Shown: in pieces, positions 1-6,973 of the stretch
Numbering within the stretch: the first letter of the stretch is position 1
Layout of the letters: each line of letters opens with the position of its first letter
Source: Promethearchaeota archaeon
GTDB lineage: Archaea > Asgardarchaeota > Lokiarchaeia > Sigynarchaeales > SOKP01
Assembly: GCA_019057975.1 (NCBI GenBank)
Contig: JAHLWJ010000135.1
Span: forward strand, 1 to 11,214
Reading direction: 5' to 3'
DNA length: 11,214 nucleotides
Translations under genes and position numbers: made by a program
The notes under the pieces: generated by a model
Told to the model about the DNA's origin: nothing
The model's database searches: none
The model's input: only the letters and a program-made list of their open reading frames with translations

Positions 1-598
1 AGATATTACCACCAACTATTTCTTTCGCTTGTTCAATAGTCTCAATATTTTCATCGTGTAAAACTCTTCGAATTTCTCTCAATAATGCTCTTCGGTTTGG
101 GTAAAGTCCGTATTTCTTTTCTAATTGCACCCCCGATAAGTATTTGATATCTATCTTGAATTCTGGAAGTCTTTCTTTAGGTATTTTCTTTTTAATTAGG
201 CTTTCTCTCCATTTAATATATTTCTGATTCGATTTTTCAGAACTAATTGGTATTTGCCAAATTGATTCATAGTCGTCTGAGTAGATAATCTCACCCATTG
301 GATCTCTATTATATCCCTTATCGGGGTTTGTTGCATCATAGAACTTAATCCAATATGCTTCTACTCTAATTAAATCCTCCTTATTGAAATCTTTATCTAA
401 TTCATCAATCTTAAAACAATTCTCTCCATATTTTGCTATTGCTAAATCAATTACTAAAGGTTTTTCTACTTTATCTAAATGATTTGCTCTCCATTTATGA
501 GTGTACCATCGCTTATTTATTGTTGATTCCGTTTTTCCTATATACACTTTTTCGTTAACTAAATTAGTAATGAGATATATATAACCAAATGGTTTCAT
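1..598 (-). CDS. GIY-YIG nuclease domain protein, C-terminus cut by window edge
   Basis: Reading leftward from the ATG at 598-596, the frame stays open for 199 codons to the window edge, so the C-terminus is missing. The N-terminal ~100 residues form a GIY-YIG nuclease domain: GYIYLI (5-10) stands for the GIY strand and VYIGKT (18-23) for the YIG strand. Arg30 lies on the following helix, the metal-binding Glu is probably Glu80 (RVEAYW), and Asn97 closes the domain (GYN). All catalytic positions are therefore present. Residues ~150-180 (around KKYGLYPNRRALL) look like a helix-turn-helix DNA-binding segment, as in group I intron and freestanding homing endonucleases. GAGG (613-610) lies 11 nt before the ATG and a TATA-like stretch at ~653-644 about 26 nt further up, supporting this start. 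It is divergent from the dehydrogenase genes and seems functionally unrelated. Domain call firm; homing versus repair role unknown. Confidence 0.8.
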   Translation of the reverse strand, partial: MKPFGYIYLITNLVNEKVYIGKTESTINKRWYTHKWRANHLDKVEKPLVIDLAIAKYGENCFKIDELDKDFNKEDLIRVEAYWIKFYDATNPDKGYNRDPMGEIIYSDDYESIWQIPISSEKSNQKYIKWRESLIKKKIPKERLPEFKIDIKYLSGVQLEKKYGLYPNRRALLREIRRVLHDENIETIEQAKEIVGGNI

Positions 599-754
599 GT
601 GTGACTTTTCCTCAATTAGAGTTTAAGAGTCATTTTAAACAAATTTTTTATAGAAGAATTATTATCTATTAAAAAGTCTATTAGCATAATTATTAATTAT
701 AGAGAGAGAATAGCTTTTCTAAGATATTTAGTACTAAATTTCTAGTGAGATTAG
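599..754. promoter_or_regulatory. Divergent promoter region between nuclease and dehydrogenase genes
   Basis: This gene-free AT-rich spacer must hold promoters for both directions. For the leftward nuclease gene there is a TATA-like tract at 644-653 and GAGG at 610-613. For the rightward dehydrogenase gene there are TATA-like sequences at 691-700 and at 725-730 (TATTTA, ~27 nt before the ATG). GTGAG at 745-749 could pair with the GGTGAT part of an archaeal anti-Shine-Dalgarno complement, 5 nt before ATG 755. The two rightward TATA candidates imply either a leadered or a leaderless message; sequence alone does not decide. No clear operator palindrome is visible. Confidence 0.4.
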
Positions 755-2839
755 ATGGAAAACATAACTAAACACCCCATTCTGGAAATTCCCGATAAGA
801 AGCAAATTGAATTCAAATTTGATGGGAAATCTCTATACGGATTTGAGGGGATGGTTATATCCTCTGCGCTATTTCTCAATAAAATTAAGGTTTTTGGACA
901 TCATGTCAAGGATTCAAGTCCTCAAGGAATTTTTTGTGCTAATGGTCAATGTTCTCAATGCAATGTAATTGCGAATGGTATACCCGTTAAGGCATGTATG
1001 ACTCCTCTTATTGAAGATATGATTATAAAGAGTTGTAATGGGTTGCCAGAATTACCTGTTGAAGATAAACTTGTAAGTATAGGGGATTCTGAGATTATTA
1101 ATCTTGAAGTCCTAGTAATTGGTGCAGGACCCGCAGGGCTTTCGGCAACTAAAATCTTAGGAGAATCTAAACTTAATGTAGTATTGGTTGATGATAAAGA
1201 TAGATTTGGAGGTAAGTTGGTCCTTCAAACTCACAAATTTTTTGGTTCTCAAGAGGATGTGTATGCAGGGAAACGTGGTATTGATATAGCAGAAATCCTC
1301 GGGCAATCAGTTCTCTTATTAAAAAATGTTCAAATTTGGCTAAATAGCGTGTGCTTAGCAGTTTTTAGTGATGGGTATGTTGGAATTCTCAAAAATAATA
1401 AAGAATATGTATTAGTCAAACCTAAATATCTTCTTATTGCCACTGGGGCACGTGAAAAGATGTTAGTTTTTCCAGGTAATACCCTGCCAGGAGTATATGG
1501 TGCTGGTGCATTTCAAACGTTAGTAAATCGTGATTTAATTAGAGCTGCAGAAAAAATTTTTATTATTGGAGGAGGAAATGTTGGTTTAATTACAGGTTAT
1601 CATGCTATTCAAGCGGGAATTGAGGTTGTTGGGTTAATTGAAGCAATGCCTCAATGCGGGGGTTATAAGGTTCATGAAGATAAGTTAAGACGATTAGGTG
1701 TTCCGATTTTTACCAACCATACAATAATTTCTGCAAATGGAGATAATCAAGTTGAATCTATAACGATAGCACAGATAGATGAGAAATTTAAAGCCATTTC
1801 TGGAACTGAAAAAACATTTACCTGTGATTCCATATTGATTGCAGTTGGTTTACACCCAGTTAATGAGTTTTACCAGAAAGCAATGGAATATGGATTAAAA
1901 GTTTGGGTTGCCGGAGATGCTCAAGAAATAGCAGAAGCTTCTGCAGCAATATTCACGGGTAAAATTGAAGCTTTAAAGATATTAAAAGAAATTGGAATTA
2001 AAACAGAAGAGGACTTAAAAAAATTTCAGAAATATTCTGAAATAATGAAAGCAAAACCCCCACCCCAAGTTGATATAGATTTTTCACATAAAGAGGAAGG
2101 GATTTTTCCAGTCTTCTACTGTAATCAAGAAATTCCTTGTAACCCTTGTACTACAGTCTGCCCAAATGAACAGATTGAAACAATTGATGATTTAATTACG
2201 CAGTTACCATATTTTAAAGATGATCAAGAATGTATAGGATGTGGTAAATGTGTTGCTGTTTGTCCTGGGTTGGCAGTTCTATTAAAAGATTACAGAAAGG
2301 ATAAAAATAATCCATTTATTACATTTCCTTTCGAACTCACAGCTAAGAAGCTAGAAAAAGATCAAAAAATTATTGTCGTTAGCAATGATCAAGAGTTAGG
2401 CGAATTTAAAGTTCATAGAACAAGGATCCTAAAAGAATTTCCTAAAACTCAATTAATAACAGTTAAACTACCATCAGAAATAGCAAAACAAGCTGTTGCT
2501 TTAAAACTGTTTGAAAGCACATATTCCGAGCCTTCTGAAATCTATCAAAAAGATTTTACAGATGATGATATAATTGTCTGCAGATGTGAACGTGTGTCAG
2601 TTGGGGAGATTCGAAAATGGATTCGCTCGGGTGTAAAAGATTTTAACGAACTAAAAGCTCTAACTAAAGTTGGTATGGGTGCATGTGGTGGAAAAACTTG
2701 CACTCCTTTAATCAATAGAGTATTTCAAGAGGAAGGTATTTCGATTGACGATATTACTCCAGGGACAAAACGTCCATTATTCATTGAAGTACCAATGGGT
2801 ATTTTTGCTTTAGTTAAAGAAAAAAAGGAGGGAAAATAA
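755..2839 (+). CDS. Fused iron-sulfur/FAD oxidoreductase, alpha-type subunit of a dye-linked amine/imino-acid dehydrogenase
   Basis: This is an electron-transfer flavoprotein carrying several cofactor modules. Residues ~15-100 form a [2Fe-2S] domain of the kind at the N-terminus of HcnA and sarcosine oxidase alpha (Cys61, 66, 69, 81). Residues ~115-410 form a pyridine-nucleotide-disulfide-type FAD domain with GAGPAG (123-128), FGGK (151-154), ATGAREK (229-235), a second dinucleotide motif GGGNVG (272-277) and the FAD-binding AGD (386-388). Residues ~450-510 hold a two-[4Fe-4S] ferredoxin module (Cys456/462/465/469 and Cys493/496/499/503, each set ending CP). Residues ~605-660 are a BFD-like [2Fe-2S] domain (Cys609, 611, 644, 649). 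The gene ends three bases before the DAO-family partner, whose ribosome site lies inside its 3' end, so the two are very likely co-translated as one complex. By family it should pass electrons from the partner flavin to NAD(P) or ferredoxin. The substrate cannot be read from this subunit. Confidence 0.85.
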   Translation: MENITKHPILEIPDKKQIEFKFDGKSLYGFEGMVISSALFLNKIKVFGHHVKDSSPQGIFCANGQCSQCNVIANGIPVKACMTPLIEDMIIKSCNGLPELPVEDKLVSIGDSEIINLEVLVIGAGPAGLSATKILGESKLNVVLVDDKDRFGGKLVLQTHKFFGSQEDVYAGKRGIDIAEILGQSVLLLKNVQIWLNSVCLAVFSDGYVGILKNNKEYVLVKPKYLLIATGAREKMLVFPGNTLPGVYGAGAFQTLVNRDLIRAAEKIFIIGGGNVGLITGYHAIQAGIEVVGLIEAMPQCGGYKVHEDKLRRLGVPIFTNHTIISANGDNQVESITIAQIDEKFKAISGTEKTFTCDSILIAVGLHPVNEFYQKAMEYGLKVWVAGDAQEIAEASAAIFTGKIEALKILKEIGIKTEEDLKKFQKYSEIMKAKPPPQVDIDFSHKEEGIFPVFYCNQEIPCNPCTTVCPNEQIETIDDLITQLPYFKDDQECIGCGKCVAVCPGLAVLLKDYRKDKNNPFITFPFELTAKKLEKDQKIIVVSNDQELGEFKVHRTRILKEFPKTQLITVKLPSEIAKQAVALKLFESTYSEPSEIYQKDFTDDDIIVCRCERVSVGEIRKWIRSGVKDFNELKALTKVGMGACGGKTCTPLINRVFQEEGISIDDITPGTKRPLFIEVPMGIFALVKEKKEGK
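2827..2832 (+). promoter_or_regulatory. Strong Shine-Dalgarno for the DAO-family subunit
   Basis: GGAGGG lies inside the last codons of the upstream subunit, 9 nt before the TTG start at 2842. It is the best ribosome-binding site in the window. It supports the TTG start and indicates translation of the second subunit from the same message. Confidence 0.75.
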
Positions 2840-2841
2840 CA

Positions 2842-4008
2842 TTGGTCGAATATGATGTAATTATCATTGGTGCTGGCAGTGTTGGGGTCCCAACGGCTCT
2901 AGCAACTATGAGGGATGGACTTAAAACTTTAGTTATTGATTCATTACCTTCAGTTGCACAAGCAGATAATAAACATGCAATTGGGGGTATAAGGAGTACT
3001 CATTCTCATATCGGAAAATCTCTTCTTTGTCAAAGATCAATAGAAATTTTTTCAAGTTGGGAAGAAAAATATGGAGACGACATTTGGTGGACCCAAGGAG
3101 GATATACTTTTTTAGCTTTTTCCGAAGAAGATGAAAAGCTGCTCAAAGATACCGTTAAACTCCAGAAAAGTCATGATTTAAATATCGATTTTGTCGATGC
3201 CGAAAAAATCAAAGAATTAGTCCCTGGAATCAATGATGAGGGGTTAATGGGAGGTACTTATAGTCCTAAAGATGGAAATGCTTCTCCATTATTAGCTTTA
3301 CATTCTATTTATAGAAATTCTAAAGAATTAGAAGCAGAGTATAGATTTAATGAAAAAGTAACAAGTATTCTAACTAAAAAAAATAATGTTATTGGTATTA
3401 AAACAACAAAAGGAAAATATAAAACTAAATATGTTATTAATACAGCTGGAGCTCATGTAAAAGAAATTGGAAAAATGGTTGGTTTAGATTTACCGGTTAT
3501 ACCAGATTCGCATGAAGCAGGAATCACCGAACCGGTAAAGAATTTCTTTAGCACTATGGTTGTTGATATTAGACCATGCGTAGACTCCAAATTTGGAAAC
3601 TCAAAAAACTACTATTTTTATCAAAACAAAGAAGGTAAAATATTATTTTGTCTGACTCCAGACCCTAATATGGTAGGTACTGATAGAAGAGAAACTAGCT
3701 CTTTCTTACCTCAAATTTCAAAAAGAATGATACAACTCCTACCTCGCTTAAGAAATATTAAAGTAAGGAGAACATGGCGTGGTTTATATCCGATGACACC
3801 AGATGGCAATCCAATCATAGGTAAAGTTCACGAAGTAGAGGGGTATATTAATGCGGTTGGAATGTGTGGTCAAGGGTTCATGTTAGGACCAGGATTAGGA
3901 GAACTTCTAAGTCGTATATTAACAGAAAAATTAAATTCAAGGGATCATGAAATCATGGAAACCCTTTCATATGAAAGAGATTTTGGAGTAGAAGAAGAAT
4001 TAAAATAA
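2842..4008 (+). CDS. DAO-family FAD-dependent dehydrogenase, beta-type catalytic subunit (proline/sarcosine/opine type)
   Basis: This 388-residue flavoprotein is the usual size for beta subunits of sarcosine oxidase, opine oxidase and archaeal dye-linked proline dehydrogenase, which oxidise the C-N bond of secondary or cyclic amino acids. The N-terminus has a Rossmann FAD motif (GAGSVG, 10-15). GGIRSTHS (48-55) sits where the flavin-site loop falls, NTAGAH (200-205) is the second FAD contact, and the C-terminal FAD region runs from RGLYPMTPDGNPIIG (313-327) to GQGFMLGPGLGELL (343-356). There is no signal peptide or membrane helix. The TTG start is preferred because of the strong ribosome site 9 nt upstream and because no ATG precedes the FAD motif. 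It directly follows the iron-sulfur subunit, its probable electron acceptor. Downstream ornithine and carbamoyl-phosphate genes suggest proline, hydroxyproline or an arginine/ornithine-derived opine as substrate, but this is context inference only. Confidence 0.85.
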   Translation: MVEYDVIIIGAGSVGVPTALATMRDGLKTLVIDSLPSVAQADNKHAIGGIRSTHSHIGKSLLCQRSIEIFSSWEEKYGDDIWWTQGGYTFLAFSEEDEKLLKDTVKLQKSHDLNIDFVDAEKIKELVPGINDEGLMGGTYSPKDGNASPLLALHSIYRNSKELEAEYRFNEKVTSILTKKNNVIGIKTTKGKYKTKYVINTAGAHVKEIGKMVGLDLPVIPDSHEAGITEPVKNFFSTMVVDIRPCVDSKFGNSKNYYFYQNKEGKILFCLTPDPNMVGTDRRETSSFLPQISKRMIQLLPRLRNIKVRRTWRGLYPMTPDGNPIIGKVHEVEGYINAVGMCGQGFMLGPGLGELLSRILTEKLNSRDHEIMETLSYERDFGVEEELK

Positions 4009-4090
4009 AAATAAATAAGCATATATCTTGACTTAAATCTAATCTTTCTTTTTTATATTCAAGTGTATATAAATTTACTTGTTGTTAAAA
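4009..4090 (+). promoter_or_regulatory. AT-rich spacer with candidate promoter for the carbamoyltransferase gene
   Basis: This spacer has T-rich runs (4043-4053) that could end transcription of the dehydrogenase pair, followed by TATATAAAT (4066-4074). That box is centred only ~21 nt before ATG 4091; a second, weaker box (TTTATAT, 4052-4058) lies ~36 nt before it. No Shine-Dalgarno sequence is seen, so a leaderless or very short-leader message is likely. The carbamoyltransferase may thus have its own promoter as well as read-through from the upstream genes. Confidence 0.4.
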
Positions 4091-5023
4091 ATGGTTCGAC
4101 ATTTATTAAAAGTCTCAGATTTCTCAAAAGAAGAGTGCGAGAAGGTTATTAATAAATCGATTGAGATTAAGAAAAATCCTAAAGATTTTAGGTCCTCTTT
4201 GGAAGGAGAGACCCTCTTAATGCTATTTGAAAAGCCATCCTTAAGAACTCGAATTTCTTTTGAAACTGGGATGCAACAATTAGGAGGACACGCTATATTC
4301 TATTCGATTAAAGATTCTCCGTTGGGAAAGAAAGAAAATATTAGCGATACTGCGAAAGTCGCATCGAGGTTCGTCAATATAATAGCTGCTCGTGTCTTCA
4401 AAAGGCAAGATATTTGGGATCTCGCTAAATATGCTGATGTTCCAGTAATTAACATGCTTGACGATTTTGCGCATCCAGCCCAGATTCTTGGAGATTTTCA
4501 AACAATCAAAGAAAAAAAGGGAAGACTTGATAACTTTAAATTATCCTATTTTGGAGATGGTAATAATAATGTAACAAATGACTTAATGAGGATGTCTGCT
4601 ATGTTTGGTTTGAGGATGGATGTTGCCTGTCCTAAAAATCCTGATTATTCGCCTGAACAATTAGTTATAGATGAAGTGTTAGAACTTTCAAAAAATAGTG
4701 GTGCTGAGGTAAAAGTAGTTCATGATGCATTTGAAGCTGCTAAAGATGCCGATGTCATATATACTGATAGCTGGATGAGTTACGGAATACCGATAGAGCA
4801 AGAAGAAGAACGGAAAAAAGCCTTTATGCCCTATCAAGTTACATCGTCGATAATGAAAGCTGCGAGGTCAGATGCGGCATTTATGAATTGTTTACCTGCT
4901 ATGAGAGAATATGAACAAACAGCTGAGGTTATTGATGGTCCTCAATCAATTGTGTTTGATCAAGCAGAAAATCGCTTACACATTCAAAAAGCAATTATGC
5001 TCTTTTTACGAGAAAAATTTTAA
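4091..5023 (+). CDS. Ornithine carbamoyltransferase family protein with variant substrate motifs
   Basis: The family transfers a carbamoyl group between carbamoyl phosphate and an amine, usually ornithine/citrulline. From ATG 4091 the protein has 310 residues, normal for the family. In-frame TTG codons at 4079 and 4082 add only a few unconserved residues, so ATG is preferred. The carbamoyl-phosphate loop is SLRTR (50-54), followed by the flexible segment LGKKENISDTAKV (78-90), HPAQ (128-131, usual HPCQ/HPTQ), GDGNNNV (155-161) and the C-terminal AENRLH (292-297). Two substrate-side motifs differ. The usual D-x-x-x-S-M-G is DSWMSYG (226-232), with Asp and Ser kept and Met replaced by Tyr. The usual HCLP is NCLP (266-269), with Cys kept. 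Carbamate kinase follows 65 bp downstream, favouring a catabolic direction that yields ornithine and carbamoyl phosphate. A related amine such as putrescine or lysine is possible. Confidence 0.82.
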   Translation: MVRHLLKVSDFSKEECEKVINKSIEIKKNPKDFRSSLEGETLLMLFEKPSLRTRISFETGMQQLGGHAIFYSIKDSPLGKKENISDTAKVASRFVNIIAARVFKRQDIWDLAKYADVPVINMLDDFAHPAQILGDFQTIKEKKGRLDNFKLSYFGDGNNNVTNDLMRMSAMFGLRMDVACPKNPDYSPEQLVIDEVLELSKNSGAEVKVVHDAFEAAKDADVIYTDSWMSYGIPIEQEEERKKAFMPYQVTSSIMKAARSDAAFMNCLPAMREYEQTAEVIDGPQSIVFDQAENRLHIQKAIMLFLREKF

Positions 5024-5088
5024 ATAATAAGCTAAATATTATCTATTTTTCATTTACTTTTATGTAATTTTACCTAGAGGTTTATTAA
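5024..5088 (+). promoter_or_regulatory. Spacer with ribosome site deciding the carbamate kinase TTG start
   Basis: GAGGT at 5077-5081 lies 7 nt before the TTG at 5089 and supports that codon. The T-rich stretch at ~5045-5070 could be a weak archaeal terminator, and TTTATGTAA (~5059-5066) could be a TATA box. However, a start ~26 nt past that box would remove the ribosome site, so read-through from the carbamoyltransferase gene is the simpler reading. Confidence 0.4.
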
Positions 5089-6003
5089 TTGAAAACATTA
5101 ATTGTTGCACTAGGCGGTAATGCTTTAATCAAATTTGGTGATGAAGGTACAACTGAAGAGCAATTTCGAAATTTACAAGTACCAATAAGTCAAATTGCAG
5201 AATTAGCAAAGGAATATAATATTATCATAACTCATGGTAATGGACCACAAGTTGGTAACTTATTACTGCAACAAGAAGCGACTAAAGCAGTTTCGAAAAG
5301 GCCCTTACAAATTTTAGTTGCTGAAACACAAGGTCAGATTGGTTTTATGATTGAATCTACTCTTGATGAAGAATTAATGAAAATTGGTCTTGATGAAGAA
5401 AAACTCTTTATTACTATTCTTACGTATGTTAAGGTAGATGCTGAGGATCCCGCTTTTCTAAATCCTACTAAACCTATTGGTCCCGCATATTCGGTACCAA
5501 AACCAGAATATGTAAAAACTGCAAAGGGTTATCGTCGTGTGGTTCCTTCCCCAAAACCTATAAAAATCTATCAGTGGCGTGAAATAAAAAAATTGATGGA
5601 ATTAGGTAGTTGGATAGTAATTGCTTGTGGGGGTGGGGGTATACCTGTAATAAAAGAGAAAAAAAGACTGTATGGTGTTGAGGCTGTCATTGATAAAGAT
5701 TTGGCTAGTGCTAAATTAGCTGAACAAATTAATGCTGATATTTTATTGATCGCTACTGATGTTGAAAGAGTTTCTCTTAATTATGGAACCCCAAACCAAC
5801 AAGAATTAGATAGACTATCAATCTATGAGGCAAAAAAGTATTTAGAAGAAGGACAATTTCCAGCAGGAAGCATGGGGCCGAAAATACAAGCCGTAATAAA
5901 TTTCTTGGAATCAGGTGGAGAAAGGGCAATAATAACTTCTATTGATAAAATAATAGAGGCATTAGAAGGAAAAGCAGGAACTCAAGTATATAAAAAAAAT
6001 TAA
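5089..6003 (+). CDS. arcC: Carbamate kinase
   Basis: This enzyme catalyses carbamoyl phosphate + ADP to ATP + carbamate, the energy-yielding last step of citrulline or agmatine fermentation; the reverse is used to make carbamoyl phosphate in some archaea. The 304 residues match the family length and its amino-acid-kinase fold: ALGGNAL (7-13), THGNGPQVG (48-56), NPTKPIGPAYS (125-135), the carbamate-kinase-specific RRVVPSPKP (149-157), ACGGGGIPV (179-187), IDKDLASAKLA (201-211) and AGSMGPKIQA (259-268). The start is TTG, supported by GAGGT 7 nt upstream and by the fact that the next Met lies far inside the fold. It sits behind the carbamoyltransferase gene, which gives or uses its substrate. 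No arginine or agmatine deiminase gene is seen here. Its stop codon directly abuts that of the opposing luciferase-like gene. Confidence 0.95.
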   Translation: MKTLIVALGGNALIKFGDEGTTEEQFRNLQVPISQIAELAKEYNIIITHGNGPQVGNLLLQQEATKAVSKRPLQILVAETQGQIGFMIESTLDEELMKIGLDEEKLFITILTYVKVDAEDPAFLNPTKPIGPAYSVPKPEYVKTAKGYRRVVPSPKPIKIYQWREIKKLMELGSWIVIACGGGGIPVIKEKKRLYGVEAVIDKDLASAKLAEQINADILLIATDVERVSLNYGTPNQQELDRLSIYEAKKYLEEGQFPAGSMGPKIQAVINFLESGGERAIITSIDKIIEALEGKAGTQVYKKN

Positions 6004-6945
6004 TTACATTACCTTTTTACTAAAAACTTCTATTGAATCTTCGAAGTCAGATCTTCGGATCCAGGTTACTATTTTTTTAATCCCCATATTTTCTAATCTG
6101 GTCATCTTTTCCTTAATATCTTCAGGGAAACCTACATAATGATTTTTCAGAATATGTTCTTTAGTGATTTTCTTATCCCTACGAGTTCTTTTTATTATTC
6201 TTTCTACAAGATCATCGAGCTTTTCTTGACTATTGACAATAGTAATAGCAGTGAATAGAGATATTTCAAACTCAGATGGATTACGATTGTGTTTTTGTAA
6301 CCTTTCATTAATATAAGAAATCCTTGGAGGAATATCTTCCATATTTGGAGCATACCATAAGTCTAAATTTACCCCATCTGCTTCTTTACAGGCAATATCA
6401 ATCATTCTCTTCCCTGTAGTTCCAACTACTATTTGTGGATAAGGTTTTTGAATGGGTTTAGGAAAATTTCTATGTCTTATTAGTTTCCAAAACTTTCCTT
6501 CAAAGTCAGTTTCATCCTCGGTAAATATCTTCTTAAACATTGTCAACGATTCTTCGAGCTCATCAACTCTTCTTTTAGGTGAGGGAAAAGAGTAACCATA
6601 TGCTTTATATTCTTCTTCAAACCATCCCGCCCCAATCCATAATAAAGCGCGCCCATTGGAAATATTATCCAGCGTTGATATCATCTTAGAAAGATAAGCT
6701 GGATTTCGAAAAGAATTACATAACACAATTTGACCAAGTTTTACGTTCTTTGTTTCTACAGCTAACGCTGTCAATAACATCATAGCATCTAACATTGGTT
6801 CTTTTCTATCTTGCCTCGCATCCATACCTAGAAAATGATCATTTACATGAATCGAGTCAAACCCTAATTTGTCTACTTTTATTGATAAATCTCTAACTTC
6901 AGGATAAATAAAAACTGTACTTCTAACAAAATACCCAAATTTCAT
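6004..6945 (-). CDS. Luciferase-like (LLM) flavin/F420-dependent oxidoreductase
   Basis: This 313-residue protein of the bacterial-luciferase-like TIM-barrel superfamily is most like the group using coenzyme F420 in archaea and actinobacteria. Visible family features are the N-terminal strand MKFGYF, LGFDSIHVNDH (27-37) with the His found at the cofactor site, TKNVKLGQIVL (65-75), the FRNPAYLSKMISTLD segment (79-93), GRALLWIGAGWFEEEYKAYG (98-117), and PYPQIVVGTTGKRM (168-181), where the phosphate of the cofactor usually binds. There is no signal peptide. It is the last gene of a leftward block behind ornithine aminotransferase and an EamA permease. The start ATG has no Shine-Dalgarno sequence but a TATA-like box (6970-6963) ~22 nt upstream, overlapping the permease 3' end. 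F420 versus FMN cannot be decided by eye, and the substrate is unknown. Confidence 0.85.
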   Translation of the reverse strand: MKFGYFVRSTVFIYPEVRDLSIKVDKLGFDSIHVNDHFLGMDARQDRKEPMLDAMMLLTALAVETKNVKLGQIVLCNSFRNPAYLSKMISTLDNISNGRALLWIGAGWFEEEYKAYGYSFPSPKRRVDELEESLTMFKKIFTEDETDFEGKFWKLIRHRNFPKPIQKPYPQIVVGTTGKRMIDIACKEADGVNLDLWYAPNMEDIPPRISYINERLQKHNRNPSEFEISLFTAITIVNSQEKLDDLVERIIKRTRRDKKITKEHILKNHYVGFPEDIKEKMTRLENMGIKKIVTWIRRSDFEDSIEVFSKKVM

Positions 6946-6973
6946 AATATTAGTAGAAAATCATTATATTCTT

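Noticed and set aside
755..2839. Hydrogen cyanide synthase (HcnABC) assignment
   Set aside because: The N-terminal [2Fe-2S] domain resembles HcnA, but the same domain is common in amine and imino-acid dehydrogenases; there is no HcnC-like glycine-specific evidence and the ferredoxin and BFD modules fit the dehydrogenases better.
2842..4008. Heterotetrameric sarcosine oxidase beta subunit with folate-dependent chemistry
   Set aside because: No soxD or soxG genes and no C-terminal aminomethyltransferase domain in the alpha-type subunit are present, so a tetrahydrofolate-coupled sarcosine oxidase is not supported.
4079..4090. TTG codons as start of the carbamoyltransferase
   Set aside because: They add only four unconserved residues; the family normally begins near MVRHLLKVSDF, which starts at ATG 4091.
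4280..4501. Open frame on the minus strand inside the carbamoyltransferase gene
   Set aside because: It is antisense to a clearly conserved enzyme, lacks a recognisable domain and looks like a shadow frame.
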